IMG/VR virus record: IMGVR_UViG_3300027396_000101
Span: 1 to 20,830 of that record
Length of the DNA stretch: 20,830 nt
DNA from: a virus
Direction: 5' to 3' (one strand)
Under the pieces are notes generated by a model. The model was given only the letters and a program-made list of their open reading frames with translations, made no database searches and was not told where the DNA came from. This document shows, piece after piece, positions 1 to 7,918 of the stretch. Every line of letters begins with the position of its first letter. Position 1 is the first letter of the stretch. The position numbers and the translations under genes are program-made.

Positions 1-2
1 TA

Positions 3-2663
3 AATGCAAAAACATCTAGCTGGATGGGTGCTAGAGGCCAAGATAGAAAAACAGCTATTGGAGACAACCAGTCAGCTCAAGAACGAGACAAAATGGTTGA
101 TCGTGCAGAAGAATTAATGAAAAAAGCTATTACTGCACCATCAGCTGCACCAGCTAAAGAAAGCATTGCAGAATCATTATTAGGTAGTTTTGGCTACAAA
201 GTTTCGTTACTAGAATACATTACACCAGAAGAACATGCAGAGTTAAAAGGGCTAGTACAAAAACTTACTCCTTTTGCAAAATCAGATCCTGATTCAGCAG
301 ACCTTGTTGCACAATTTAGAGCATACAATCAACAACGAGATGCGTTAATTGCACGTATTAAAGAAGTTATTGCTGCAATAAAACCTGCGGCAACAACATC
401 AACTGCACCGGCTGCACCAGCTGGAGGAGAACGTAGTGGAGGTGCTGGTACACCAGCAAATGAATCATTAGATAATGATTCAGAAATGTTAATGGAATTG
501 TCATTAACACCTCAAGGTCAAAAGGCAGGTGCTAAACTTTTTGAACCAGACTGGAAAGGTTATCTAAGTCCTGAACAAGTAAAACATAATCTCGCATTGT
601 TAAAGAAAGGACATGCTAAACTAGATTGGAGTGACCATTTAGGTAAAACAGTTAAAGACTGGGCTAATATGGCAACTTTTGATCTAGCGGACAAAGCAGC
701 GGCAGCAGCTAGTAGCGCATTTGATCCAAATACCACATACAAAAAAGAACGCGAAAAACAACAAGCGGCTGATAGAGCTTATAACTTAGATCCAAATGCT
801 TTGAATTTACGTTCAGCGGCAAATGCAGTTGGCTGGAAAATGGATCCAAACAATCCAGCTGGAAACATGACTATAGGTGACGTATTAGGCCTTGTAGGCC
901 CTGGCGCTATTACAAGTATGTTTAAAGTAGGTGTGAAAGGTGCTCAAAAACTTGGTATGGGTAAAGTCGGCCAGTTTGTTACAGGTACAGGTGCTGTAGT
1001 TGGTACTCAAAAAGCTGTTGATCAAATAGATAAAGCAGCCGGAGTAGATCCTCATCCAGATAACGTTCCGTCAAATAATCCGCAACCACCGAATCCACAA
1101 CCAGCTAATAACAAATTAAAATACGACGAAGAAGTTAAGAAAATTCAAGATTACTTAGTTGCACAATACGGTAGTGCAAAAAACATATTACCTCGCTTTG
1201 GTGCAGATGGAAAACTAGGCAAAGAAACTCAAGATGCTATTGCTCGTGCTAAGAAAGACGGAAAATTAACTGCTGACGGAAAAATACCTTCTGCACCAGA
1301 TCAAAGTAATGCAGAAACAGCTAGACTACAACGTCAAAATGATGCAGCTCCTTCAGCGTCAGAACCAGATCAAAGTAATGCAGAAACAGCTAGACTACAA
1401 CGTCAAAATGATGCAGCTCCTTCTGGTCCAACAACGGCTACAAATGCCATGGCAGATTTAGATCCAAAAGTAGTACAAGATGCTATGAAGAAATTAGGAA
1501 TAACACCTCCTAACATCACTCAAGAGCAGTTAGCAGCATTAATGGATGCTGTAGGAATTAAAGACGGAGAAGAAGTTGCAGATGCAGGTGCTGGAGCAAA
1601 TGCATCAAATGCTACGGCAGATACAACCGGTGGTCCAAATATGAGTGGCGGACAAGCCGCTCCAACTGTAATGGCAGGTGGTGGTGATGGCGGTCTTGTT
1701 CAAGGAACAACTAGAACAGCTGAATCGTCAGACCTAGCTCGCATACTGAAACTATCCGGCTTATATGAAGATGATGATCTTGAAGAGGATCGTATTGGCG
1801 GCGGCATGAAATTTGCAAGTTGGGTCATTGATCAAATGATAGCAAGCGGTCCAAGAGGACAACGACTAGCTAAACTTGCTAACGAACCTTTGGCATCCAA
1901 AGTTGCTAGTCCCGGTGAACTTCGTGCTGCAAGAAAAATGGCTAGCGATATTGAACGTGCAGGACAAAAAGGTACATCTGCTGCAGAGAAAGGTGTAGCC
2001 AATACAGAGAAGGGTGTAGCTAATGCAGAAAAAGGTGTAGCTAATGCAGAAAAAGGTGTAGCTAATGTAGAGAAAGGTGTAGCCGATGCAGAAAAAGTTC
2101 TTCCTAAGGTAGGAGACGAGGCTGTTTCTAAATTAACAGCAGATGCTGCTAAGGGAGAAGGATTACTTTATCAAGTTGGAAAATTAGGCGGACGTTTTGT
2201 AAGATTTATTAAGAACAATAAATTCTTAACTCTACTAGCCTTGTTGGCAGCATATGGAATTTACAAAATTGTGACAACGGACAAACCAGTCGAACCGCAA
2301 CCAGGACCAGGACCAGGACCAGGACCAGCACCTGGGCCAGCGCCAGTTCAACCGCAAGTAGATCCAAAAGAAGAAGAACGCAAACGTCAACTTTTAGATC
2401 TTGAAAAACTTCTTGCTCAATTATATGGTGGTTGGCCAACTGATCCAGAAACAGCTGAAACAATTAAGGCGGCTGTTGCAGCTGGTGCCAAGGCGCCAGA
2501 AGGATTTAAAGAAGGCGGCGTTCAACCTCAACCAGCGGCTACAGCAGGTGGTGATTCAAATGCTAGAGTTTTTGGTAGAGCCGGTGTTAGTGCAAGTGCT
2601 GAAGATCTAGCAAAAAAATCAGCTGCAACACCAACATATCCAGGTCAAGGTGTTCGAAGATAA
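3..2663 (+). CDS. Large repeat-rich phage protein with peptidoglycan-binding-like segment and one membrane helix (5' end probably outside window)
   Basis: I do not recognise the protein as a whole. The frame is open to the left edge and the first Met (position 24) has no ribosome site, so the gene probably begins upstream. Numbering from that Met, it has about 879 residues, rich in Ala, Gly, Pro and Lys. Residues ~367-423 resemble a peptidoglycan-binding repeat (hydrophobic/Gln pairs, then FGADGKLGKETQDAI, the DG.(F/L)G..T..A pattern). Two exact 20-residue copies follow, then a short segment RILKLSGLYEDDD, a run of EKGVAN heptads (~654-692), one membrane helix (~732-751), a Pro-Gly run and an Ala-rich tail. 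A virion protein that meets the cell wall or membrane, such as an internal or injected protein, is possible, but this is inference. The gene ends at a strong terminator, so it closes a transcription unit. Confidence 0.6.
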   Translation, partial: NAKTSSWMGARGQDRKTAIGDNQSAQERDKMVDRAEELMKKAITAPSAAPAKESIAESLLGSFGYKVSLLEYITPEEHAELKGLVQKLTPFAKSDPDSADLVAQFRAYNQQRDALIARIKEVIAAIKPAATTSTAPAAPAGGERSGGAGTPANESLDNDSEMLMELSLTPQGQKAGAKLFEPDWKGYLSPEQVKHNLALLKKGHAKLDWSDHLGKTVKDWANMATFDLADKAAAAASSAFDPNTTYKKEREKQQAADRAYNLDPNALNLRSAANAVGWKMDPNNPAGNMTIGDVLGLVGPGAITSMFKVGVKGAQKLGMGKVGQFVTGTGAVVGTQKAVDQIDKAAGVDPHPDNVPSNNPQPPNPQPANNKLKYDEEVKKIQDYLVAQYGSAKNILPRFGADGKLGKETQDAIARAKKDGKLTADGKIPSAPDQSNAETARLQRQNDAAPSASEPDQSNAETARLQRQNDAAPSGPTTATNAMADLDPKVVQDAMKKLGITPPNITQEQLAALMDAVGIKDGEEVADAGAGANASNATADTTGGPNMSGGQAAPTVMAGGGDGGLVQGTTRTAESSDLARILKLSGLYEDDDLEEDRIGGGMKFASWVIDQMIASGPRGQRLAKLANEPLASKVASPGELRAARKMASDIERAGQKGTSAAEKGVANTEKGVANAEKGVANAEKGVANVEKGVADAEKVLPKVGDEAVSKLTADAAKGEGLLYQVGKLGGRFVRFIKNNKFLTLLALLAAYGIYKIVTTDKPVEPQPGPGPGPGPAPGPAPVQPQVDPKEEERKRQLLDLEKLLAQLYGGWPTDPETAETIKAAVAAGAKAPEGFKEGGVQPQPAATAGGDSNARVFGRAGVSASAEDLAKKSAATPTYPGQGVRR
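1295..1423 (+). repeat. Two exact 60-bp direct repeats, period 69 bp
   Basis: Copies at 1295-1354 and 1364-1423 are identical at every base, separated by 9 bases. The period is a multiple of three, so the repeat stays in frame and duplicates the peptide PDQSNAETARLQRQNDAAPS. Exact identity at the DNA level, including third codon positions, points to a recent duplication. Confidence 0.95.
1983..2098 (+). repeat. 21-bp tandem repeat encoding AEKGVAN-type heptads
   Basis: About five and a half units of 21 bases encode variants of AEKGVAN. Units differ by single substitutions (AAT/GAT, GCA/ACA/GTA, GAG/GAA), so the array is older than the 60-bp repeat. The heptad period and alternation of charged and small residues suit a helical linker or coiled coil. 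Confidence 0.9.
2301..2346 (+). repeat. 6-bp CCAGGA-type repeat encoding a Pro-Gly/Pro-Ala linker
   Basis: Four exact CCAGGA units are followed by degenerate units (CCAGCA, CCTGGG, CCAGCG). They encode a PGPGPGPGPAPGPAP linker directly after the membrane helix, suggesting a stiff spacer between the membrane segment and the C-terminal region. Confidence 0.9.
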
Positions 2664-2679
2664 CATTTTTAAGCTCATA

Positions 2680-2708
2680 AAAACGGCAAATTTATTTTGC
2701 CGTTTTTT
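2680..2708 (+). terminator. Rho-independent terminator
   Basis: An 11-bp perfect stem (AAAACGGCAAA at 2680-2690 with TTTGCCGTTTT at 2696-2706) encloses a 5-base loop and runs into a T tract at 2703-2708. It lies 16 bases after the stop codon of the large repeat protein and separates it from the dsbA/polymerase unit. Confidence 0.92.
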
Positions 2709-2718
2709 GTCTTTGAGC

Positions 2719-2747
2719 TTGCATTACTAAGATAACTAATATATAAT
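2719..2747 (+). promoter_or_regulatory. Sigma70-like promoter for the dsbA-like gene
   Basis: TTGCAT (2719-2724) and a perfect TATAAT (2742-2747) are separated by exactly 17 bases. The box lies between the terminator and the AGGAG ribosome site at 2761. It is the form expected for transcription by the host vegetative polymerase; a T4 late box (TATAAATA) is not present here. Confidence 0.7.
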
Positions 2748-2771
2748 AGGCATTATTACTAGGAGATTTAC

Positions 2772-3029
2772 ATGGCTGGACGCAACTATGGCGCAGAAGA
2801 AAAGGCAAAATTGGAACGACTAATTAGCGAAGGTTCCACAGTATTACGTGAAATTGAAGATTTACAAGAAGGCCTAAAAGAAACTGTTAAAGCAGTTGCT
2901 GAAGAATTACAAGTAAAACCCAGTGTCATTAACAAAGCAATTAAAATCGCACACAAAGGCGATTGGCAGGCTTACAATGAAGATTGGGAAGAAATTGAAG
3001 CTATTTTGGATATTACAAAACGTATCTAA
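2772..3029 (+). CDS. dsbA: DsbA-like double-stranded DNA-binding protein
   Basis: An 85-residue acidic, helical protein, close in size to T4 DsbA (89 residues), a double-stranded DNA-binding protein that binds late promoter regions. The middle and C-terminal parts align by eye with T4 DsbA as I remember it: an Ile/Leu-rich helix, then AEELQVKPSVINKAIKI against the T4 segment with DELGVDGKMFNRLL, then H-K-x(8-11)-E-x2-E near the end. The start has a good AGGAG site 6 bases upstream. In T4, dsbA lies near rnh and gene 33; here it sits beside DNA polymerase, with an rnh-like gene at the far end of the window. It is the only gene between two promoters, so it may be transcribed strongly and alone. 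Assignment rests on pattern and size, not on an alignment search. Confidence 0.7.
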   Translation: MAGRNYGAEEKAKLERLISEGSTVLREIEDLQEGLKETVKAVAEELQVKPSVINKAIKIAHKGDWQAYNEDWEEIEAILDITKRI

Positions 3030-3041
3030 GTATAGTATAAT
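3013..3041 (+). promoter_or_regulatory. Sigma70-like promoter for DNA polymerase
   Basis: A perfect TATAAT (3036-3041) lies just after the dsbA stop. A weak -35 candidate TTACAA (3013-3018) lies 17 bases upstream, inside the end of dsbA. Transcription would start near 3048, immediately before the first hairpin of the polymerase leader. Confidence 0.6.
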
Positions 3042-3051
3042 ATATGGGTGC

Positions 3052-3104
3052 GGCAGGCCATAATCTGCCATATTAGGTATTTGCGAGCCGTAAATCGCAT
3101 GGAG
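3052..3104 (+). promoter_or_regulatory. Tandem hairpins before DNA polymerase: probable gp43 translational operator
   Basis: Two hairpins stand in the 85-base leader. Hairpin 1 pairs GGCAG (3052-3056) with CTGCC (3065-3069) around the loop GCCATAAT. Hairpin 2 pairs TGCGA (3082-3086) with TCGCA (3095-3099) around the loop GCCGTAAA. Both have 5-bp stems and 8-base loops, and the loops match at 6 of 8 positions (GCCRTAAW). Hairpin 2 ends one base before the ribosome site GGAG (3101-3104). T4 gp43 represses its own translation by binding a 5-bp-stem, 8-base-loop hairpin next to its ribosome site; that is established. That these hairpins do the same job here is inference from geometry and position. 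The loop sequence differs from T4 AAUAACUC. Confidence 0.7.
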
Positions 3105-3114
3105 AGAAAAATTT

Positions 3115-5781
3115 ATGTCTTATGTAGACGCTTGGTTTGACCGCGATAATGATATTATTCGTGTTGTTGAACGCAACAAAAAAGGCGAAAGAGAATTTAG
3201 AGATATTCCAGTTCGTCACACATTATATGTTAAAGACCCTAAGGGCAAACATATTTCAATCTACGGCGAAGCAGTAAGCCGTATCGTTTGTAAAAATACA
3301 AAAGAACTACGTAAAGAAATGGCCATTAATAGTGGCAAAACTCTATACGAAGCAGACATCAATCCAATCTTTGTTACACTAAGTGAAAATTATCTCAATC
3401 AAGATGCGCCTAAACTAAATGCTGCATTTTTCGATATTGAGGTAGACTTTGACCCCGAGCGTGGTTACGCAAGTCCAGATGATGCTTTCATGCCAATCAC
3501 TGCTATTGCAGTTCACCTACAATGGTTAGACACTATGGTATGTTTGGCTATTCCGCCAAAAGGTGTTAGCATGGAAGATGCTAAGGAAATGGTTAAAGAC
3601 TTTCCAAACACAATGTTGTTTGACAACGAAGCGGATTTGCTCATAGCATTTTTAGACCTAATACAAGAAGCAGATGTATTATCAGGTTGGAACAGTGAAG
3701 GCTTTGATATTCCATATACTGTTAATCGTGTTACCAAAGTCCTTAGCAAAGAAGATACAAGACGTTTTTGTTTGTTTGATCAATTTCCTCGTAAACGTGA
3801 ATATGAAAAATTTGGTCGTACTGCTACAACTTATGACTTAATCGGTCGTGTTCACGTAGACTATCTTGAACTTTATAGAAAGTACACATATGAAGAAAGA
3901 CACTCCTATCGATTGGATGCCATCGCGGAATACGAACTTGGCGAAAGAAAGACTCAATATGAAGGAACTTTGGACCAACTCTACAACAACGATTTTAAAA
4001 CGTTCGTCGAATACAACAGACAAGACTGTGCGCTATTGGACAGACTTGATAAGAAACTAAAGTTCTTAGACCTAGCCAACACACTGGCACACGAAAACAC
4101 AGTATTGTTACAAACAACAATGGGTGCTGTTGCTGTGACAGAACAGGCCATTATTAACGAAGCACATCGTAGAGGATTTGTTGTACCAAATCGTCCAAAG
4201 ATGAGCGAACGTGAAGATACTGCGGCCGCCGGTGCTTACGTTGCATATCCTAAAGAAGGTATTCAAGACTGGGTAGGATCATTAGATATTAACAGTCTTT
4301 ATCCAAGTGCCATTCGTGCGCTTAACATGGGTCCTGAAACTATTGTTGGTCAGCTACGTCAAACACTGACTGAAGATTTCTTGCAAAACCAAATGGCAAA
4401 AGGCAAGAGCTTTGCGGCAGCGTGGGAAGGTGTATTTGGATCATTAGAGTACACAGCAGTAATGAATCAAGAAATTGGAACTGACATTACCATTGACTGG
4501 GAAGATGGAACTAGTGATGTTGTTAGTGCCGCCGAAGTCTATAGATTGATTTTTGAAAGCAATCAGCCCTGGATGCTTTCAGCAAATGGCACTATCTTCA
4601 CTTATGAAAAGGAAGGAATTATTCCAGGGCTACTAAAACGTTGGTATGCAGAACGTAAAGAAATGCAGGCCAAGTTAAAGGAGGCTATAAATGCTGGTAA
4701 CAAAATTGAAGAAGAGTATTGGGACAAGAGACAGTTGGTCAAGAAGATTAACCTTAACTCGCTCTATGGCGCCATTCTTAATCCTGGCTGTCGCTTTTTT
4801 GATAAACGTATCGGCCAATCTACAACTCTTACAGGGCGACAGATCGCAAAGCATATGGCTGGAAAAGTCAATGAGATTGTTGCGGGAGAATATAACCACG
4901 TGGGTAAAGCAATCATCTACGGAGACACCGATTCCTGTTATTTCTCTGCTTATAAGACCCTAAAGAAAGAAATTGATGCAGGTCATATACCTTGGACTAA
5001 AGAAACTGTAGTTCAACTCTATGACCAAATTGGCGAAGAAGTAAACACAACATTTCCACAGTTTATGTTAGATGCATTCCATGTACCGAAAACACGCGGT
5101 GAAGTTATTAAAGCAGGCCGTGAAATTGTTGGTTCTAAGAGTTTGTTTATTACTAAGAAGCGTTATGCTGTTCTTTACTATGACAAAGAAGGCAAACGTG
5201 CAGACGTCGATGGCAAACCAGGCAAGATTAAGGCCATGGGTCTAGATCTTAAACGTAGTGATACACCTGAATTTATTCAAAACTTCTTAAGCGATGTCCT
5301 TGAAATGGTGTTAACTGGTGCTACAGAAGAACAAGTATTAGAACACATTACACATTTCCGTACAGCGTTTAAAGCTCGTCCTGGTTGGGAAAAAGGAAGT
5401 CCTAAGAGAGCAAATAACATTACTGAATATGAAGCTAAAGAAAAGAAAGCTGGTAAAGCCAATATGCCAGGACATGTCCGTGCAAGTATCAATTGGAATA
5501 CTTTGAAGCGTATGTACAACGACAAGTACTCGATGAATATTACAGACGGTGCTAAAGTTATTGTATGTAAACTAAAACAAAATCCTTTAGGATTTACTAG
5601 TGTTGCATATCCAGTAGATGAATTGCGTTTGCCACAGTGGTTCAAAGATTTACCTTTTGACCATGATGAAATGGAAGCAACTATTATTGATAACAAACTA
5701 TCCAACCTTATTGGCGTATTGAACTGGGATATTAAATCAACTGAGGAGAAGAACACGTTTAACAGCCTGTTCGAATTTTAA
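3115..5781 (+). CDS. 43: DNA polymerase, family B (T4 gp43 type)
   Basis: Replicative phage DNA polymerase with 3'-5' proofreading exonuclease. It has 888 residues, near the 898 of T4 gp43, so it is complete. Exonuclease motifs: FFDIEVDF (Asp107, Glu109), WNSEGFDIPY (Asp198) and YNRQDCALLD (Asp304). Polymerase motifs: A, SLDINSLYPS (Asp391); B, KKINLNSLYGA (543-553); C, YGDTDS (Asp604, Asp606); then the KKRY motif (681-684) that contacts primer-template. All catalytic carboxylates are present. The start at 3115 has GGAG 10 bases upstream. It would load on the clamp encoded about 0.8 kb downstream. Its leader carries two operator-like hairpins, suggesting autogenous control of translation. Confidence 0.98.
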   Translation: MSYVDAWFDRDNDIIRVVERNKKGEREFRDIPVRHTLYVKDPKGKHISIYGEAVSRIVCKNTKELRKEMAINSGKTLYEADINPIFVTLSENYLNQDAPKLNAAFFDIEVDFDPERGYASPDDAFMPITAIAVHLQWLDTMVCLAIPPKGVSMEDAKEMVKDFPNTMLFDNEADLLIAFLDLIQEADVLSGWNSEGFDIPYTVNRVTKVLSKEDTRRFCLFDQFPRKREYEKFGRTATTYDLIGRVHVDYLELYRKYTYEERHSYRLDAIAEYELGERKTQYEGTLDQLYNNDFKTFVEYNRQDCALLDRLDKKLKFLDLANTLAHENTVLLQTTMGAVAVTEQAIINEAHRRGFVVPNRPKMSEREDTAAAGAYVAYPKEGIQDWVGSLDINSLYPSAIRALNMGPETIVGQLRQTLTEDFLQNQMAKGKSFAAAWEGVFGSLEYTAVMNQEIGTDITIDWEDGTSDVVSAAEVYRLIFESNQPWMLSANGTIFTYEKEGIIPGLLKRWYAERKEMQAKLKEAINAGNKIEEEYWDKRQLVKKINLNSLYGAILNPGCRFFDKRIGQSTTLTGRQIAKHMAGKVNEIVAGEYNHVGKAIIYGDTDSCYFSAYKTLKKEIDAGHIPWTKETVVQLYDQIGEEVNTTFPQFMLDAFHVPKTRGEVIKAGREIVGSKSLFITKKRYAVLYYDKEGKRADVDGKPGKIKAMGLDLKRSDTPEFIQNFLSDVLEMVLTGATEEQVLEHITHFRTAFKARPGWEKGSPKRANNITEYEAKEKKAGKANMPGHVRASINWNTLKRMYNDKYSMNITDGAKVIVCKLKQNPLGFTSVAYPVDELRLPQWFKDLPFDHDEMEATIIDNKLSNLIGVLNWDIKSTEEKNTFNSLFEF

Positions 5782-5782
5782 T

Positions 5783-6556
5783 ATGAAATTTATAATTGCT
5801 GGTTACGGATTTGTTGGTAAAGCAGTTGCTAATGCATTAAAAGATCAGCACGAAATTGTTATACACGATCCGCAGTATACAGATTTTAAAATTATTGATC
5901 ACCACGATGCAGATGGCATCATTGTATGTGTTCCTACTCCTACAACAGAATATGGAATTTGCGATGCCAGCATAATAGCCGAAGTATTAGATTATGTCCC
6001 GGTGTTTATGCCTATTCTTATTAAGAGTACCGTGACACCTGGTATTGTAGAAGGCTTCAAAGAAATATATCCAGATCATAGTATTTGTTACAGTCCAGAA
6101 TTCCTAAGAGCCAATACAGCTGACAAAGATTTCTTAAATCAAAAATATGTTGTAATAGGTGGAGAGGATCCAGAATGTTTCTGGCAGGATCTATTTCAAA
6201 ATACATTGCCAAACTGTAAAATGATTTTAAACTGTACCGAAGAAGAGGCTTGTTTAGTCAAGTATAGTGTAAACAGTTTTTTAGCATTAAAAGCCAGCTT
6301 CTTCAATCAAGTCTATGACTTATGCGAAAAGACAGGCATGTCTTTTGAAACAGTTAGACATATTATATCACAAGATAATAGAATTGGTTCAGGGCATACA
6401 CTAGTACCTGGTCCAGATGGATACCGTGGCTGGGGAGGACATTGTTTTCCTAAAGACACACAAGCATTTATTCGATGGGCTAACACTATAGGTGCGCCAA
6501 TTAGTTTGGTTGAATCAGCAGTCGAATATAACAAAAAAGTAAGAAATGAGCCTTGA
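5783..6556 (+). CDS. Short UDP-glucose/GDP-mannose dehydrogenase-like protein
   Basis: The N-terminal NAD-binding domain begins at once with the GYGFVG fingerprint (residues 7-12). Further family signs are VCVPTPT, KSTVTPG, YSPEFLR, a central helix with LVKYSVNSFLALKASFFN, and the catalytic segment GGHCFPKD with Cys221. Family members oxidise a nucleotide sugar at C6 using two NAD+. Usual length is about 390-450 residues; this one has 257 and stops shortly after the catalytic Cys and dimer helix, so the C-terminal domain that helps bind the UDP-sugar is missing. No frameshift continuation is visible: the next gene's promoter starts at once. It may be a genuine reduced phage form or act on another substrate. 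It starts one base after the polymerase stop and has no clear ribosome site, so its translation is probably coupled. Confidence 0.85.
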   Translation: MKFIIAGYGFVGKAVANALKDQHEIVIHDPQYTDFKIIDHHDADGIIVCVPTPTTEYGICDASIIAEVLDYVPVFMPILIKSTVTPGIVEGFKEIYPDHSICYSPEFLRANTADKDFLNQKYVVIGGEDPECFWQDLFQNTLPNCKMILNCTEEEACLVKYSVNSFLALKASFFNQVYDLCEKTGMSFETVRHIISQDNRIGSGHTLVPGPDGYRGWGGHCFPKDTQAFIRWANTIGAPISLVESAVEYNKKVRNEP

Positions 6557-6581
6557 CTTTTACAAAAAACCTAAATATAAT
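6553..6581 (+). promoter_or_regulatory. Sigma70-like promoter for the sliding clamp
   Basis: TTGACT (6553-6558) and a perfect TATAAT (6576-6581) are separated by 17 bases: the closest match to the bacterial consensus in the window. The -35 overlaps the stop of the preceding dehydrogenase gene. The leader of the clamp message would be very short. Confidence 0.8.
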
Positions 6582-6601
6582 CACTAAACATGGAGAATCA
6601 T

Positions 6602-7333
6602 ATGAAAGATATTTTACAAGACTTGGTAGCACACACTCATAGCCTAGGATTTATTCCTTTGGTTAAAGTTAGTTCTACTGAACAAGCTACTGAAATCGAA
6701 GCTATGGCTGAAGACCGTTCAGTTATTGTTAATGCAAAAACAAAAACACCAGTTGATGAATTTACAGGTGTGTTTGGTATGCCGAACCTAAATAAACTAG
6801 ACATTCATCTTAAGTGTCCAGAATATAAAGAAAACGCTAAGATTAGTGTTACTAAAGCACAGCGTAACGGAGAAGAAATTCCTACAGGCTTACACTTTGA
6901 AAATAAAGACGGTGACTTTGAAAACGACTATCGTTTTATGAATACAGAAATTATTAACGAAAAACTAAAGTCAGTTAAGTTTAAAGGTGCTAAATGGGAT
7001 ATTGAATTTGAGCCAAGTGTTGCATCAATTCAACGTTTGAAGTTTCAAGCAAACGCACACAGCGAAGAAAGTGTGTTCCAAGTTAAAAGCGAAAACGATA
7101 ATCTAGTATTCAGTTTTGGTGATGCAAGTACACACGCAGGAGAGTTTGTTTTCCAATCAGGAGTTACTGGTAAACTAAAGCAAACTTGGTCGTGGCCGGT
7201 TGTACAAGTTATGAGTATTCTTAATTTGTCTGGAAACATTACTATGAAAATTGCGGATGTTGGCGCAATGATGATTACTGTAGACAGCGGTGTTGCTGTT
7301 TACGATTACATTTTACCAGCACAGAGCAAATAA
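6602..7333 (+). CDS. 45: Sliding clamp (T4 gp45 type)
   Basis: Ring-shaped processivity factor for DNA polymerase, also the mobile activator of late transcription in T4. The protein has 243 residues (T4 gp45: 228). It matches the clamp pattern as I know it from T4-like phages: an N-terminal helix, FGMPNLNKLDIHL, a middle segment with KFKGAKWDIEFEPS, and a C-terminal strand set with ITMKIADVGAMMIT and VYDYILPA. I chose the ATG at 6602 rather than 6590 because GGAG at 6592-6595 is then 6 bases upstream, while nothing precedes 6590. It has its own strong promoter. The clamp-loader genes 44 and 62, often close by in T4-like phages, are not in the window. Confidence 0.82.
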   Translation: MKDILQDLVAHTHSLGFIPLVKVSSTEQATEIEAMAEDRSVIVNAKTKTPVDEFTGVFGMPNLNKLDIHLKCPEYKENAKISVTKAQRNGEEIPTGLHFENKDGDFENDYRFMNTEIINEKLKSVKFKGAKWDIEFEPSVASIQRLKFQANAHSEESVFQVKSENDNLVFSFGDASTHAGEFVFQSGVTGKLKQTWSWPVVQVMSILNLSGNITMKIADVGAMMITVDSGVAVYDYILPAQSK

Positions 7334-7334
7334 T

Positions 7335-7688
7335 ATGAATACTACTCAAATAATTTCTGCTAATCTAGCCTTTTTAGTGCTAATCTATGTAGTGTATAGT
7401 CGAACTGGTTGGACTAAAGTAAAAGAGTGTTATGGCATGTGGTTTACTAGAGAATACTGGACAGACTATAATACTGTGGAATTCATTAGTTGGGCGGCAA
7501 AGGCTGTTATTATTATTCCAGGATTAATTTTTGGAATCAGTCTTTGGTACTTATATTTTTTAACTTTAGCAACTAGTTTAGCACTTATATGGGCTAGTAA
7601 TAAAAAGTTTTTACCTACACTAGTTGGGTTTAATACTATTTGGACTTGGATTAGTTGCATGGTATTGGCACAACACTTACTAAAATGA
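7335..7688 (+). CDS. Membrane protein, unknown function
   Basis: 117 residues with four likely membrane segments: ~5-21, ~50-68, ~70-87 and ~92-113. Charged residues are concentrated in the first loop (GWTKVKECYG and the following residues). It starts one base after the clamp stop and overlaps the next gene by an ATGA junction, so it belongs to the clamp transcript. I do not recognise it. Role in the host inner membrane is inference from hydrophobicity only. Confidence 0.7.
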   Translation: MNTTQIISANLAFLVLIYVVYSRTGWTKVKECYGMWFTREYWTDYNTVEFISWAAKAVIIIPGLIFGISLWYLYFLTLATSLALIWASNKKFLPTLVGFNTIWTWISCMVLAQHLLK

Positions 7689-7918
7689 AACTGCCTAAAT
7701 TATTTAGATGGACAGAATTTGAAACTATTCCCGAAGGAATAATGGCTCACGAAATTAAGGATGAGAAGATACGATTAGAAATTGCAGCCAACTATAATAA
7801 ACTATACAGGCCACCAATGACTCCGTTCACTCATCCAGAAAAATACGATCCTCTTAATCCTCCAACAGGTTGGGCATACGATCCGTATTATGAATGTTGG
7901 ATACAGCGAGATGAATAA
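7685..7918 (+). CDS. Small Pro/Tyr-rich protein, unknown function
   Basis: 77 residues, soluble, with no membrane segment. The start at 7685 forms an ATGA junction with the stop of the membrane protein; the in-frame ATG at 7655 lies inside that gene and is less likely. The C-terminal half is rich in Pro, Tyr and Trp (HPEKYDPLNPPTGWAYDPYY). No motif gives a function. It overlaps the start of the transglycosylase-like gene by 8 bases. Confidence 0.65.
   Translation: MKLPKLFRWTEFETIPEGIMAHEIKDEKIRLEIAANYNKLYRPPMTPFTHPEKYDPLNPPTGWAYDPYYECWIQRDE

Noticed and set aside
1295-1423. Direct repeat with short spacer, CRISPR-like at first sight
   Set aside because: Only two copies, period a multiple of three, spacer of 9 bases, and inside a coding frame; it is a peptide repeat.
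5277-5756. A 159-codon open frame on the minus strand inside DNA polymerase
   Set aside because: It lies wholly opposite a gene with all catalytic motifs, has no ribosome site and shows no recognisable motif; other minus-strand frames in the window are the same kind of shadow.
6590-6601. ATG four codons upstream of the clamp start
   Set aside because: It would place the ribosome site GGAG inside the coding region; the ATG at 6602 has correct spacing.
7290-7334. Earlier start for the membrane protein
   Set aside because: These codons overlap the conserved C-terminus of the clamp; the ATG one base after the clamp stop fits the tight packing.
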